In this document: positions 1 through 7,340 of the stretch, one piece after another
Numbering within the stretch: position 1 is the first letter of the stretch
Layout of the letters: every line of letters begins with the position of its first letter
Source of the DNA: Chloroflexota bacterium
Lineage (GTDB): Bacteria; Chloroflexota; Anaerolineae; Aggregatilineales; Phototrophicaceae
Direction: 5' to 3'
Assembly (NCBI GenBank): GCA_026713245.1
Contig: JAPOOU010000024.1
Span: 1 to 39,050, forward strand
Length of the DNA stretch: 39,050 nt
Position numbers and translations under genes: made by a program
The notes under the pieces: model-generated
Told to the model about the DNA's origin: nothing
Database searches by the model: none
What the model saw: only the letters and a program-made list of their open reading frames with translations

Positions 1-7
1 CGTAAGC

Positions 8-48
8 CTTCCCGTCGCATGAGCGACGCGGTTAACGTAAACAGGGGC
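8..48 (+). repeat. Copy 1 of a 41-bp motif also found upstream of the MNT gene
   Basis: By eye about 33 of 41 positions match the minus-strand sequence at 30595-30555. The shared core is CGTCGCATGAGCGA followed by GCGGTT. In one frame both copies encode RRMS(D/E)AV followed within a few residues by RG. This copy leads directly into the palindromic repeat at 43-112. I do not recognise the motif. It could be a mobile repeat, a conserved leader peptide, or the end of a dispersed gene family. Confidence 0.5.
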
Positions 49-112
49 GACCAATCTGGTCGCCCGCCGCCGCCGCGACTTGTAGATTCGGGCGACATGG
101 TATGTCGCCCCT
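43..112. repeat. Palindromic repeat, element A (two stem-loops)
   Basis: Two perfect hairpins lie in tandem. GGGCGACC (45-52) pairs with GGTCGCCC (58-65), and GGGCGACAT (90-98) pairs with ATGTCGCCC (102-110). An outer 9-bp inverted repeat AGGGGCGAC (43-51) / GTCGCCCCT (104-112) encloses both. Half-copies of the same arms reappear at 38838-38853 and 39038-39050, where another repeat separates them. This is a dispersed intergenic repeat with no coding evidence. Confidence 0.75.
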
Positions 113-138
113 ACAGATCGTTGCTTTGGCGAAATTTA

Positions 139-162
139 CATTACTTTATTGGTTCTACTGAG
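139..162 (-). repeat. Degenerate MITE-like terminal repeat
   Basis: Read on the minus strand, this stretch begins CTCAGTAGAACC and ends AAAGTAATG. It resembles the terminal inverted repeat of the element at 9331-9481, and also 5402-5420 and 18151-18174. It lies just downstream of the palindromes at 43-112, so the two together look like the right half of an old element copy whose left end may lie outside the window. The match is partial and judged by eye. The remaining sequence up to the ABC-F stop at 342 shows nothing else. Confidence 0.45.
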
Positions 163-341
163 GTAGTTGAAAGAAATTAGTAGGTACTATGAGAAGATCC
201 AAGGGAACAGGTTTTGGCAGGCAAGGGGTTAAATCTCGGAGTTGAAGCGCTGTGTCGGCGGTCAGTATCTACGCGACCTACAGGCCGCGCGCTGGTAAAG
301 AAAATATGGCGCGATTGCTCTGGGCGGGCGACCCAGGCCGT

Positions 342-2255
342 TCAATCCGCGAATTCGCCCCACTCGTCCAGCGCGACTTCAAGTTCCGCCTGGGTCTTCG
401 TATAAGCCTGGCCGAGCGCTCGCACGCTCTCGGCGTCGCCCGCCAAACTGGCGCTATGCAGTTGCCGGTTGATCTCGCTCAAGTCCGTTTCCAATTCGTC
501 AATCCTGGCTTCGAGCTCGGTCGCGCGCTTGGCAGCTTCGAAGGGGTTCAGTCCACGAATCTTGACGTTGACGTTTCCGCCTTTGGCGCCTCCGCTTACG
601 CGCGGAGCGCCGCCTTTCGCCCTGGCTTTTGCTCCCGCTGCGCGCATGCCCGCGCTGCGATCGCGGAGAAAGCCCTGATAATCGCCATCGTATATTGTCA
701 ACTTGCCAGCCGTCATCTCCCAGATCTGAGTCGCGAGCGCGTCCACGAGGTAGCGATCGTGGCTGACCAGCAGGATAGTGCCGGTAAAACTTTCCAGTAC
801 CGCCTGCAACACCTCCTGACTGTCGATATCCAGGTGGTTGGTCGGTTCATCCAGCAGAAGCAGATTAGCGCCGAGCAAGGTCAGCTTGGCCAAAGCCACG
901 CGACCCCGTTCGCCGCCGGACAGGCTCGCTATCGGTCGAAAGACGTCCTCATTGCTGAACATGAAACGACCCAAATAGTCGCGCGCGGCGGATATGGGCA
1001 TTTTCTTGGTCGCGCGGATCTCGTCGAGAATTGAGTTGTCGCGGTTGAGCTTTTCATGCGCTTGCGCGAAATATCCTATTTTCACCTTGGCGCCCAGCGT
1101 GACCCGCCCGCCCATTGGCGCCAGGTCGCCGGCGAGTGTTTTGAGCAAGGTCGATTTGCCGACGCCGTTGGGGCCAATGAGCGCGACAGTTTCGCCGCGA
1201 AGCACCAAGGCATCGGGAATCGTCATCAAGGGACTGTCGGTGTCATATCCGATGCGCAGATCTTCAGTCAAGAGCACTTGATCGCCACTGCGTAGATGGT
1301 CGCCCATTTCCAAAGACATTTTGCGGCGAAGCCGCGGGCCGCTTTCCAGGATTTTCCCCCGCTTACGCATGGTTTCGAGCTTTTTCAGACGCCCTTTTGC
1401 TTGCGCGGCGCCGCGGCTGCCCATGTGCCGGCGCACAAACTCCAGCTCTTTTTCGATGAATTGCTGCTGCCAGTAATACTCGTGCCGCAGGCTTTCTCGC
1501 TGCAAATCGCGTTGCTGGAGATATGCGCTGTAATTGCCGCGGTAGCTCAACAGGCGCTTGAATTCCAACTCCCAGATTGTCGCGGCGAAGCTATCCAGAA
1601 AATAGCGATCGTGGCTGACCGCCAGGACCGCGCCCCGGAAAGATTTCAGGTGATTCTCCAGCCATTCCACAGCCTGGATATCCAAATGGTTGGTCGGCTC
1701 GTCCAGCACCAGCAAATCCGGTTCTTCGAGCAGCAAGCGGCAAAGCAGGGCTCTGGTCTTCTGTCCGCCCGACAACTGTGGCAATGGCATGCCGTATTCG
1801 TCGCCGGTGAAACCCAGCCCGCTCAGGACCATCTTGATGCGCGTCTCGTATTCATAACCGCCGCGGCGCTCAAACTCGGTCTGCAAGCTGCCATAGCGCT
1901 CCAGCGCTTCATTGTAGTCATCCGGGCCCGCCAGTTGATCTTCCAGCGCCGTCAATTGGCCTTCCATGTCGCGCAGATCGGCAAAAGCCTCCAACTGTTC
2001 TTCCCACAAGCTATGCGCGCCCGCCAATTCCGGACGCTGAGGCAAATAGCCCAGCCGGATATTGCCAGCGACAGTCACGTTGCCCGATGTCGGCAGATCC
2101 AGACCAGCCAGAATGTCGATCAGCGATGTTTTGCCCGCGCCATTGGGACCGACCAAGCCAATACGAGCGCCTGCGGATATTGCCAGGCTGATATCGGTTA
2201 GGACTTCATCCGCGCCGTAGAATCGGCCCAGGTTGGTCGCGACGAGCAGGGACAT
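342..2255 (-). CDS. ABC-F family ATPase (two ATP-binding domains)
   Basis: This 637-residue soluble protein has two ABC ATPase domains and no membrane segment, as expected of ABC-F proteins (EttA/Uup/antibiotic-resistance type) that act on the ribosome. Domain 1 has Walker A GPNGAGKT (about 36-43), the signature LSGGQ (about 161-165) and LLVLDEPTNHLD. Domain 2 has GPNGVGKST, LSGGERGR and LLLLDEPTNHLD. The linker between them is long, basic and helical (QQQFIEKELEFVRRHMGS), as is usual for the tRNA-contacting interdomain arm. A C-terminal coiled coil (about 575-637) resembles the Uup/ABC-F C-terminal extension. The ATG start is the first residue of the domain. Which subfamily it belongs to, and whether it confers resistance, cannot be told from the sequence alone. 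Confidence 0.93.
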   Translation of the reverse strand: MSLLVATNLGRFYGADEVLTDISLAISAGARIGLVGPNGAGKTSLIDILAGLDLPTSGNVTVAGNIRLGYLPQRPELAGAHSLWEEQLEAFADLRDMEGQLTALEDQLAGPDDYNEALERYGSLQTEFERRGGYEYETRIKMVLSGLGFTGDEYGMPLPQLSGGQKTRALLCRLLLEEPDLLVLDEPTNHLDIQAVEWLENHLKSFRGAVLAVSHDRYFLDSFAATIWELEFKRLLSYRGNYSAYLQQRDLQRESLRHEYYWQQQFIEKELEFVRRHMGSRGAAQAKGRLKKLETMRKRGKILESGPRLRRKMSLEMGDHLRSGDQVLLTEDLRIGYDTDSPLMTIPDALVLRGETVALIGPNGVGKSTLLKTLAGDLAPMGGRVTLGAKVKIGYFAQAHEKLNRDNSILDEIRATKKMPISAARDYLGRFMFSNEDVFRPIASLSGGERGRVALAKLTLLGANLLLLDEPTNHLDIDSQEVLQAVLESFTGTILLVSHDRYLVDALATQIWEMTAGKLTIYDGDYQGFLRDRSAGMRAAGAKARAKGGAPRVSGGAKGGNVNVKIRGLNPFEAAKRATELEARIDELETDLSEINRQLHSASLAGDAESVRALGQAYTKTQAELEVALDEWGEFAD

Positions 2256-2755
2256 GATATTTCTCTACATACATGTGGACAAAACGACAGAAATTATATC
2301 ACGCGCGTCGGGTCAATTTAACGGTCGCTTGTTGCGGGAGTGTATCGAAGTCGGTTGAAACTGAGAACAACAGCCACATAACAGCCGGTGGAGGCGATCC
2401 ATCGGATCGCTGTTGAAATTCTACCCCATCCCCCGACCCCTTCCCCATTGCAATGGGGAAGGGGAGCTTAGTGAGCCGTTATGAGCCATTGTGGTCATAT
2501 GTTTTTTATGCGACAGTGACAGAGCATGGTCGCAAATCGTGATTTTCAACAGAGTCCAGCGAGTCGCCCCTAGCAGATCGTTGGTATTTTGGGTTAACAA
2601 TTTCATGTCGGAGACTGTCCAAAAGTAATTCAACCGAAATGGATTCACTACCCGCGCCGCAATTCCCTCGATTGGCGAGGCAAAACAGGATATAGTCCGT
2701 CCAGGTCAGAGTGCGTCAGCAACGATGCAACATTGACGATTCGCGGTCACGCTTC
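2256..2755. other. Intergenic region with a hairpin repeat
   Basis: About 500 bases lie between two divergent genes and must hold both promoters. The middle is occupied by a C-rich/G-rich palindromic repeat (2410-2470). No convincing open frame is present, and I could not pick out a confident -35/-10 pair. The 75-codon minus-strand frame at 2421-2648 runs through the palindrome and looks fortuitous. Confidence 0.5.
2437..2464. repeat. Perfect 28-bp palindrome within a dispersed C/G-rich repeat
   Basis: Positions 2437-2450 (CCCCTTCCCCATTG) are the exact reverse complement of 2451-2464. The preceding sequence (2410-2436, TGTTGAAAT then CCCCATCCCCCG) resembles the reverse complement of 39000-39030, so this is one member of the hairpin family also seen at 5441-5488, 18232-18315 and 38891-39020. 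Such a strong stem could act as a bidirectional terminator, but its dispersed nature argues for a repeat. Confidence 0.8.
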
Positions 2756-3928
2756 ATGAATCGACACGGCAAACACCTGATACTCTTCCTTTTCGTCGGC
2801 GTCTGCGCCTTGGTCGCAGCGCTGGCATCGCAATTCAGTTCGCCCCCTGCGCCCGCTCAATTCGTTATGGGCGAAAGCCGGTCAGCGACAGCATCGCCTT
2901 TTATCACAGTGAAATACCGTTTCGGTCGCGGTTATGTCGGCGGCGACTGGCAAGTCTACTTCAACGAGCCGGATGCCAGCGCGGACAAGTCGGACTACGG
3001 CGACGGCATAGACGGGCCGCTTGCCAGCGCGATTGACGCCGCCGAGAGCTCGCTGGATATCGCCGCCTTCGAGCTGAACAGCGAACTCATCTATGAGGCC
3101 GTCCTCGCAGCGCAGCGACGGGGCGTGACGGCGCGCATCGTGACGGACGACAGACACGGGTTGGAAGACGACTCGAATACAGCACTACGAGATCTACGAG
3201 CGGCGGGCGTGCCTGTCGTAGCAGACGATCGCAGTGGCTTGATGCATAACAAATTCATAATTATCGACGAGCGCGCCGTATGGACCGGCTCCTGGAATTA
3301 CACGCGCAACGGCACATACCGCAATAACAACAACGTCCTGGTATTGGAAAGCGCGCAAGTGGCTGCGGCCTACAAAGCCGAGTTCGACGAAATGTTCGAG
3401 CGGGGAGAGTTTGGAGCGCGCTCATCCGATGACGGCGTCATAAGCCTGGAGCAGGACCACGGCGAGATCAGCATCATCTTCGGCCCGGAAGCTGATGAAA
3501 TCGCAGCGCTGGAGGCGTCGATAAGAGCGGCGCGTTCCTCCATTCATTTCATGAGCTTCGTGTTCTCGCTCGATGAACTGGCGGACGCGATGATCGAAAA
3601 AATGACAGATCCGGACTTCGTCTTGCGCGGGGTCTTTGAAAAGCGCAACAGCAAGGCAAGCTGGAGCCAATTGCCTGGTCTGTATTGCGCCGGCGCCCAG
3701 GTGCGACAGGATGGCAATCGATACATCTTGCACCATAAAGTCATCATCATCGACGACGACACCGTCATCACCGGGTCATTCAATTTTTCCAATAGCGCCG
3801 CGCAAAACAATGATGAAAACATCGTAATCATCCGCGACCAGGTCATCGCGAGTCTCTACCTCGAGGAATGGCGCCGCGTCTGGAATAGCGCGCAGGAAGT
3901 GTCGCCGGGCGAAGTCAACTGCGACTAG
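2756..3928 (+). CDS. Secreted or membrane-anchored phospholipase D-like protein
   Basis: The protein has 390 residues from ATG 2756. An in-frame GTG at 2711 would put 15 charged residues ahead of the signal, so I prefer the ATG. The N-terminus MNRHGKH followed by LILFLFVGVCALVAALAS is a signal peptide or membrane anchor. Two HKD motifs mark the PLD superfamily: HNKFIIIDE followed by GSWN, and HHKVIIIDD followed by GSFNFS. Each gives the HxK(x)4D pattern plus the downstream Gly-Ser. Both half-sites are intact, so phosphodiesterase or nuclease activity is plausible (inference); many short bacterial members are endonuclease-like. It overlaps the convergent gene by 4 bp at a shared CTAG. Confidence 0.9.
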   Translation: MNRHGKHLILFLFVGVCALVAALASQFSSPPAPAQFVMGESRSATASPFITVKYRFGRGYVGGDWQVYFNEPDASADKSDYGDGIDGPLASAIDAAESSLDIAAFELNSELIYEAVLAAQRRGVTARIVTDDRHGLEDDSNTALRDLRAAGVPVVADDRSGLMHNKFIIIDERAVWTGSWNYTRNGTYRNNNNVLVLESAQVAAAYKAEFDEMFERGEFGARSSDDGVISLEQDHGEISIIFGPEADEIAALEASIRAARSSIHFMSFVFSLDELADAMIEKMTDPDFVLRGVFEKRNSKASWSQLPGLYCAGAQVRQDGNRYILHHKVIIIDDDTVITGSFNFSNSAAQNNDENIVIIRDQVIASLYLEEWRRVWNSAQEVSPGEVNCD

Positions 3929-4242
3929 GCGCGATCCTCTCGACATCGCCGCAAGCGCAGCGGCGATTTCCCGGGCTGGCGTTCGATTTCACCGCGCGCT
4001 TCCAAATCCAGTTGTACCGCCTTGCAATACCAGCGCAGGGAACCCGGCTTTGGAAAGAGCGACTTCGGCAGATCCTTTTCTTGCAGACAGGCGCGCACGC
4101 GTTCCTCCATCGTGGAAAAGAGCATCCACTCGTCAAGCGGCAGCGCGCTTAGCATCGCCTCGCGAATGATATGGTATTTGTCCGCCTTGAGGCTTTCTTG
4201 ATGGTCCGGATGATTGACATTTCGCGCTCTTATGCTTGTCAT
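3925..4242 (-). CDS. Small DUF6958-like protein of unknown function
   Basis: This is a 105-residue soluble protein starting at ATG 4242, behind GGAG about 10 nt upstream. A longer reading to 4359 would run into the end of pfkB and is not favoured. The sequence shows NVNHPDHQ, a helical EAMLSALP segment, LPKSLFPKPGSLRWYCKAVQLDLEARGEIER and a basic LRLRR tail. I recall this layout (short winged-helix-like protein with 'VQLDLEAKG.I.R') from the DUF6958 family, but that is from memory. It may be co-transcribed with pfkB, whose stop lies 62 bp upstream. Function unknown. Confidence 0.7.
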   Translation of the reverse strand: MTSIRARNVNHPDHQESLKADKYHIIREAMLSALPLDEWMLFSTMEERVRACLQEKDLPKSLFPKPGSLRWYCKAVQLDLEARGEIERQPGKSPLRLRRCREDRA

Positions 4243-4304
4243 CTTGCATTCTCCAACCTTCGGTCTTGGTTTAGTGATTGTTCCAGGTCCAATGTCCGCG
4301 GATC

Positions 4305-5234
4305 TCAGGCCGAATCCGAAATCCGCCTGTATAACTTGAAGGTGTCTTCCGCCCGACACAATTGCGTGCCCGCGGTCATGACGGCGGCGCTGCCCGCGGC
4401 AATGCCCAGGCGCAATACCTCCGGCAGATCCCAGCCCTGGGCCAGGCCCATGACCAGGCCCGCCACCATGCTATCGCCCGCCCCGACTTTGCTTTGCACT
4501 TTGACGATCGGCGCGCGCAAAAGCTGATATTCCTCAGCCGTGATCAGCGCCGCGCCGGCCGCGCCCATCGATACGACGATGACCTCTGACAGGCCTTCGG
4601 AGATCAGGCGGCGGGCGACGGTCACGATCCCCGCTTCGTCATGCAGTTTCTCGCCGGCGAACAGTTCCAGTTCGCGCAGATTTGGTTTCATCAGATAAAC
4701 GCCTTTGCCAAAGGCGCGATGCAAAGCCTCGCCTGCCGTATCGACAAGCACGCGGATTCCGTATTCGGCGGCATAGCGCGTGATCTCGCCGTAGAATTCG
4801 ACCGGGACGCCGGCCGGCAAGCTGCCGCTGGCGACGATGATATCCGGTTCGAGATTGAATACCGCTTCCAGGCAAGCGATCCATTCCTCCGCGCTCAGTT
4901 CCGGCCCCGGCATGGTGAAGCGATACTGCAGGGTCGAGCTCTCTTCGTAGACCACGAAGCTTTCGCGCGTGATGCCGGCGATGGGCACGGCGCGGCATTG
5001 AATGCCTTCGGCTTCCAGCAATTGGGTAAGCATGGCGCCGGTATGCCCGCCGGCAGCGTAAACGGCTGTGGATTCGCCATCGAGGAAGCGAATGGCGCGC
5101 GACACGTTAATGCCGCCGCCGCCTGGATGAAACGCCGGCGCGGCGCAGCGCAATTTGATTTCCGGCGCGACCGAGGCAATGCGCGTGCCAATATCCAGCG
5201 CCGGATTCATGGTGAGACTGACGATCTTGTCCAC
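4305..5234 (-). CDS. pfkB: 6-phosphofructokinase, PfkB (ribokinase) family
   Basis: Predicted to phosphorylate fructose 6-phosphate to fructose 1,6-bisphosphate with ATP in glycolysis. The protein aligns well from memory with E. coli PfkB: SLTMNPALD near the N-terminus, APEIKLRCAAPAFHPGGGGINVSRA, QYRFTMPGPELS, ASGSLPAGVP, MKPNLRELE, and the anion-hole/catalytic-Asp motif VGAGDSMVAG. I chose GTG 5234 (309 residues, the usual length). The longer frame to 5411 adds about 59 residues with no homology and reads through a dispersed repeat end at 5402-5420. A tagatose-6-phosphate or 1-phosphofructokinase role is possible, but the IKLRCxAP and GAGDSM context favours PfkB. Confidence 0.88.
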   Translation of the reverse strand: MDKIVSLTMNPALDIGTRIASVAPEIKLRCAAPAFHPGGGGINVSRAIRFLDGESTAVYAAGGHTGAMLTQLLEAEGIQCRAVPIAGITRESFVVYEESSTLQYRFTMPGPELSAEEWIACLEAVFNLEPDIIVASGSLPAGVPVEFYGEITRYAAEYGIRVLVDTAGEALHRAFGKGVYLMKPNLRELELFAGEKLHDEAGIVTVARRLISEGLSEVIVVSMGAAGAALITAEEYQLLRAPIVKVQSKVGAGDSMVAGLVMGLAQGWDLPEVLRLGIAAGSAAVMTAGTQLCRAEDTFKLYRRISDSA

Positions 5235-5401
5235 AATTGCTAGGGTCTTTCTGTTTGCGGCGCCAGCTAGTTTAGCGACTGAGAACTTGTTAAGCCAGAC
5301 TTGAATTCGGCGCTGAAAGCGCTGACGCGTTTTCAGGGACGCCCAGCTATCAGGCGCAAATCTGTCAGGCCAGGTTTTCATTGAATACAGAGAGCGCAGA
5401 A

Positions 5402-5486
5402 GTAAGACCAAGTAAGTAATAAGAGTTCGGAATGGCTCTATTCAACCCCACCCCCCGGCCCCCTCCCCGAAGCATCAGGGAGGGGG
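5402..5486. repeat. Composite repeat: MITE-like end plus C/G-rich hairpin
   Basis: Positions 5402-5420 (GTAAGACCAAGTAAGTAAT) match 9331-9349 at 17 of 19 bases, so this is a copy of the MITE-like terminal repeat. About 40 bp later CCCCCTCCC (5459-5467) pairs with GGGAGGGGG (5478-5486) around a 10-nt loop. The reverse complement of the right arm and loop recurs exactly at 18232-18249. A possible degraded right end lies near 5562-5575, but I am not confident of it. Confidence 0.65.
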
Positions 5487-5869
5487 AGCGCATTCGGCGG
5501 GACTAGGATTACATCCAGAACTTTCGCTACAATTGAGGTTTTTTCGCGTGATTTTGTTGGTACTGCTGAGTATAGATTTATTAGACGATTTCTCCGCCAA
5601 AATTCGCCGAAGAATAGCGAAGTCACAAGCAAATCATGGTTATTGGCTCCAAAACGATACGGTAGCAAGCCGAGTGCAAAGCTCAATCGATTTCTCGGCG
5701 CTGTCGGCGTACACGGTGCTTAAATCTGTGCATGTTTTCGCTAAGTCGCAGCGGATCTCGATTCAGGTTCGCATGCCCTGCAACAAGCGCGGCACGGGTT
5801 TCATTCAGGCGGATTTGGCATATAATTCGATCATTCCTAAGTCAATGCGAGACAAAAAGGGCCCTTTCG
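5487..5869. other. A/T-rich intergenic stretch, no gene seen
   Basis: About 380 bases lie between the hairpin repeat and the histidine phosphatase. Open frames cross it on both strands (for example 5533-5910 + and 5438-5686 -), but neither shows a recognisable domain or a convincing ribosome binding site. The plus-strand one runs into the phosphatase gene out of frame. The phosphatase promoter should be here. I see no clear motif. Confidence 0.4.
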
Positions 5870-6562
5870 ATGCAAGTCTATCTCATCCGGCACGCGCAAT
5901 CAGAAAATAATATCCTCAGCGAAGAAAACATTCACCGGCGCAAGGTGGACCCGGCGCTCACCGAAATGGGCTATCGCCAGCGAGATATCCTCGCGGACTT
6001 CCTGGCCAGGGCGAACAAGCCTGATGAGCGCTTCGAATTAAGTCATCTCTATACCAGCGCCATGTACCGCTCGCTGTTGACCGCGCAGCCTCTCGGCGTC
6101 GGGCTAAATCTACAGCCGCAAGTCTGGCCCGATCTTCACGAAAACGGCGGGATGTTCCAGCGGCAGAATGGCCGTACCAGCGGCTTCAATGGCATGACGC
6201 GATCGGCGATTCAAAGCGAGTTTCCCGATTACGGTCTGCCCGATTCGGTAAGCGAAAGCGGCTGGTATGATGCCGAATTGGGCATGGAGCCGGAGACGCA
6301 CAGCCTCTTCCGCGCGATCAAAGTGGCCAAGGCGCTGAGGGAGCGCGGGCACGTCGATGACGTGATCGCCCTGGTTTCGCACGCCGGATTCCTAGATATT
6401 TTGCTCAAGGCGATTTTCGATCAGTTGCCGTCCCGACCGCACACCATGCGCTACTACCATAACAATACGGCGATCACGCGGATCAACTATCAAGGATCGC
6501 GTCCTGTTTTGCATTACATGAACCGCGTGGAGCACTTGCCGCCGGAAATGCGCAGTTTTTGA
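5870..6562 (+). CDS. Histidine phosphatase / phosphoglycerate mutase-like protein
   Basis: A 230-residue protein of the histidine phosphatase superfamily. The N-terminal phosphohistidine motif is YLIRHAQSENN (RHG-like, the catalytic His followed by an A instead of G). TSAMYRSLLTAQPL carries the second Arg, and LVSHAGFLD is the C-terminal catalytic-His motif. The ATG at 5870 places RHAQ at residue 7, as in the family, behind AAGGG about 8 nt upstream. Frames extending further upstream lack homology. The substrate cannot be told; these enzymes hydrolyse diverse phosphomonoesters, and the insertion PDLHENGGMFQRQ between the motifs is typical of the non-mutase members. Genes follow in the order phosphatase, SDR, 25 bp apart, probably one transcript. 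Confidence 0.88.
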   Translation: MQVYLIRHAQSENNILSEENIHRRKVDPALTEMGYRQRDILADFLARANKPDERFELSHLYTSAMYRSLLTAQPLGVGLNLQPQVWPDLHENGGMFQRQNGRTSGFNGMTRSAIQSEFPDYGLPDSVSESGWYDAELGMEPETHSLFRAIKVAKALRERGHVDDVIALVSHAGFLDILLKAIFDQLPSRPHTMRYYHNNTAITRINYQGSRPVLHYMNRVEHLPPEMRSF

Positions 6563-6587
6563 CAGGTCGAGACCGGGGACGTGGAGA

Positions 6588-7340
6588 ATGCAACCGACGA
6601 CGCTTGAAGGGCAAGTCGCGCTGGTAACCGGCGGCGGGGGCGGGATCGGCAGCGCGATCTGCCGGCGCTTGGCCGCGGAAGGCGCTCGGGTAATCATCAC
6701 CTACCGCGGCGACGAAGCCAAGGCGCAAGCGGTGGCGGAAAGCCTGGAGGGCGGGGAGCATCTGGTCTTGCATGCGCCCGTGGACGATAGCGAGGCTTTA
6801 GGGCGCCTGGCGCAAGCCGTACAGGGGCGTTACGGACGTCTCGACATCCTGGTGAACAACGCCGGGATTACCGAGGCTGTGCCGCACGAGGATCTCGATG
6901 GTCTCGACGACGCGCTGATCGACCGCATCTTCCGGGTCAATTGGCGGGGCGCATTCGCTTCGATCCGGGCGCTGAAACCGCTACTGATGGCGGGAAATGG
7001 CGGGGCGGTGATCAATATATCGTCCATCGCCGGGCGCACCGGCGTCGGCAGTAATGTCGCCTATTGCGCCAGCAAAGCCGCCATGGACAGCATGACGCGG
7101 TCGCTTGCCCGGGCCCTGGCGCCACAGATTCGGGTGCTGTCAGTATCGCCGGGCTGGGTTAATGGCGAGTATGCGCGTCGAATGCCGCGCGCGCTACTGG
7201 CCGAGCAGGAAGCCAAGACGCCTTTGGCGCGGATCGCCGAGGCGGAAGATGTAGCGGAGGCGGTTTATGCCGCTATCGCTCATCTGCGCTTCAGCACCGG
7301 CGACATCCTTGCCGTCGATGGCGGGCGGCCCCTGGGTTGA
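6588..7340 (+). CDS. Short-chain dehydrogenase/reductase (FabG-like)
   Basis: A classical 250-residue SDR. It has the Rossmann motif VTGGGGGIGSAI (TGxxxGxG, about residues 14-21), NNAG, the catalytic Ser region INISSIAG, and the YCASK active site (YxxxK) followed by a standard C-terminal segment LSVSPGWVN. The C-terminus FSTGDILAVDGGRPLG is like FabG/3-oxoacyl reductases and glucose-dehydrogenase-type SDRs. The substrate is unknown. It starts at ATG 6588, GTGGAGA just upstream, and ends flush against the convergent glycosyltransferase gene (stop 7340 versus 7341). Confidence 0.9.
   Translation: MQPTTLEGQVALVTGGGGGIGSAICRRLAAEGARVIITYRGDEAKAQAVAESLEGGEHLVLHAPVDDSEALGRLAQAVQGRYGRLDILVNNAGITEAVPHEDLDGLDDALIDRIFRVNWRGAFASIRALKPLLMAGNGGAVINISSIAGRTGVGSNVAYCASKAAMDSMTRSLARALAPQIRVLSVSPGWVNGEYARRMPRALLAEQEAKTPLARIAEAEDVAEAVYAAIAHLRFSTGDILAVDGGRPLG

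Noticed and set aside
43..112. Possible CRISPR or tRNA from the stem-loops
   Set aside because: Only two hairpins with different sequences and no regular spacers, and no cloverleaf or CCA end; better explained as a palindromic repeat.
252..1034. Long plus-strand open frame opposite the ABC-F gene
   Set aside because: It lies antisense to a gene with clear motifs, has no known domain, and is the kind of shadow frame expected in GC-rich DNA.
2421..2648. 75-codon minus-strand frame
   Set aside because: It runs through the 28-bp palindrome, lacks a ribosome binding site and homology.
5533..5910. 125-codon plus-strand frame upstream of the phosphatase
   Set aside because: It overlaps the phosphatase out of frame and shows no domain or ribosome binding site; probably chance.
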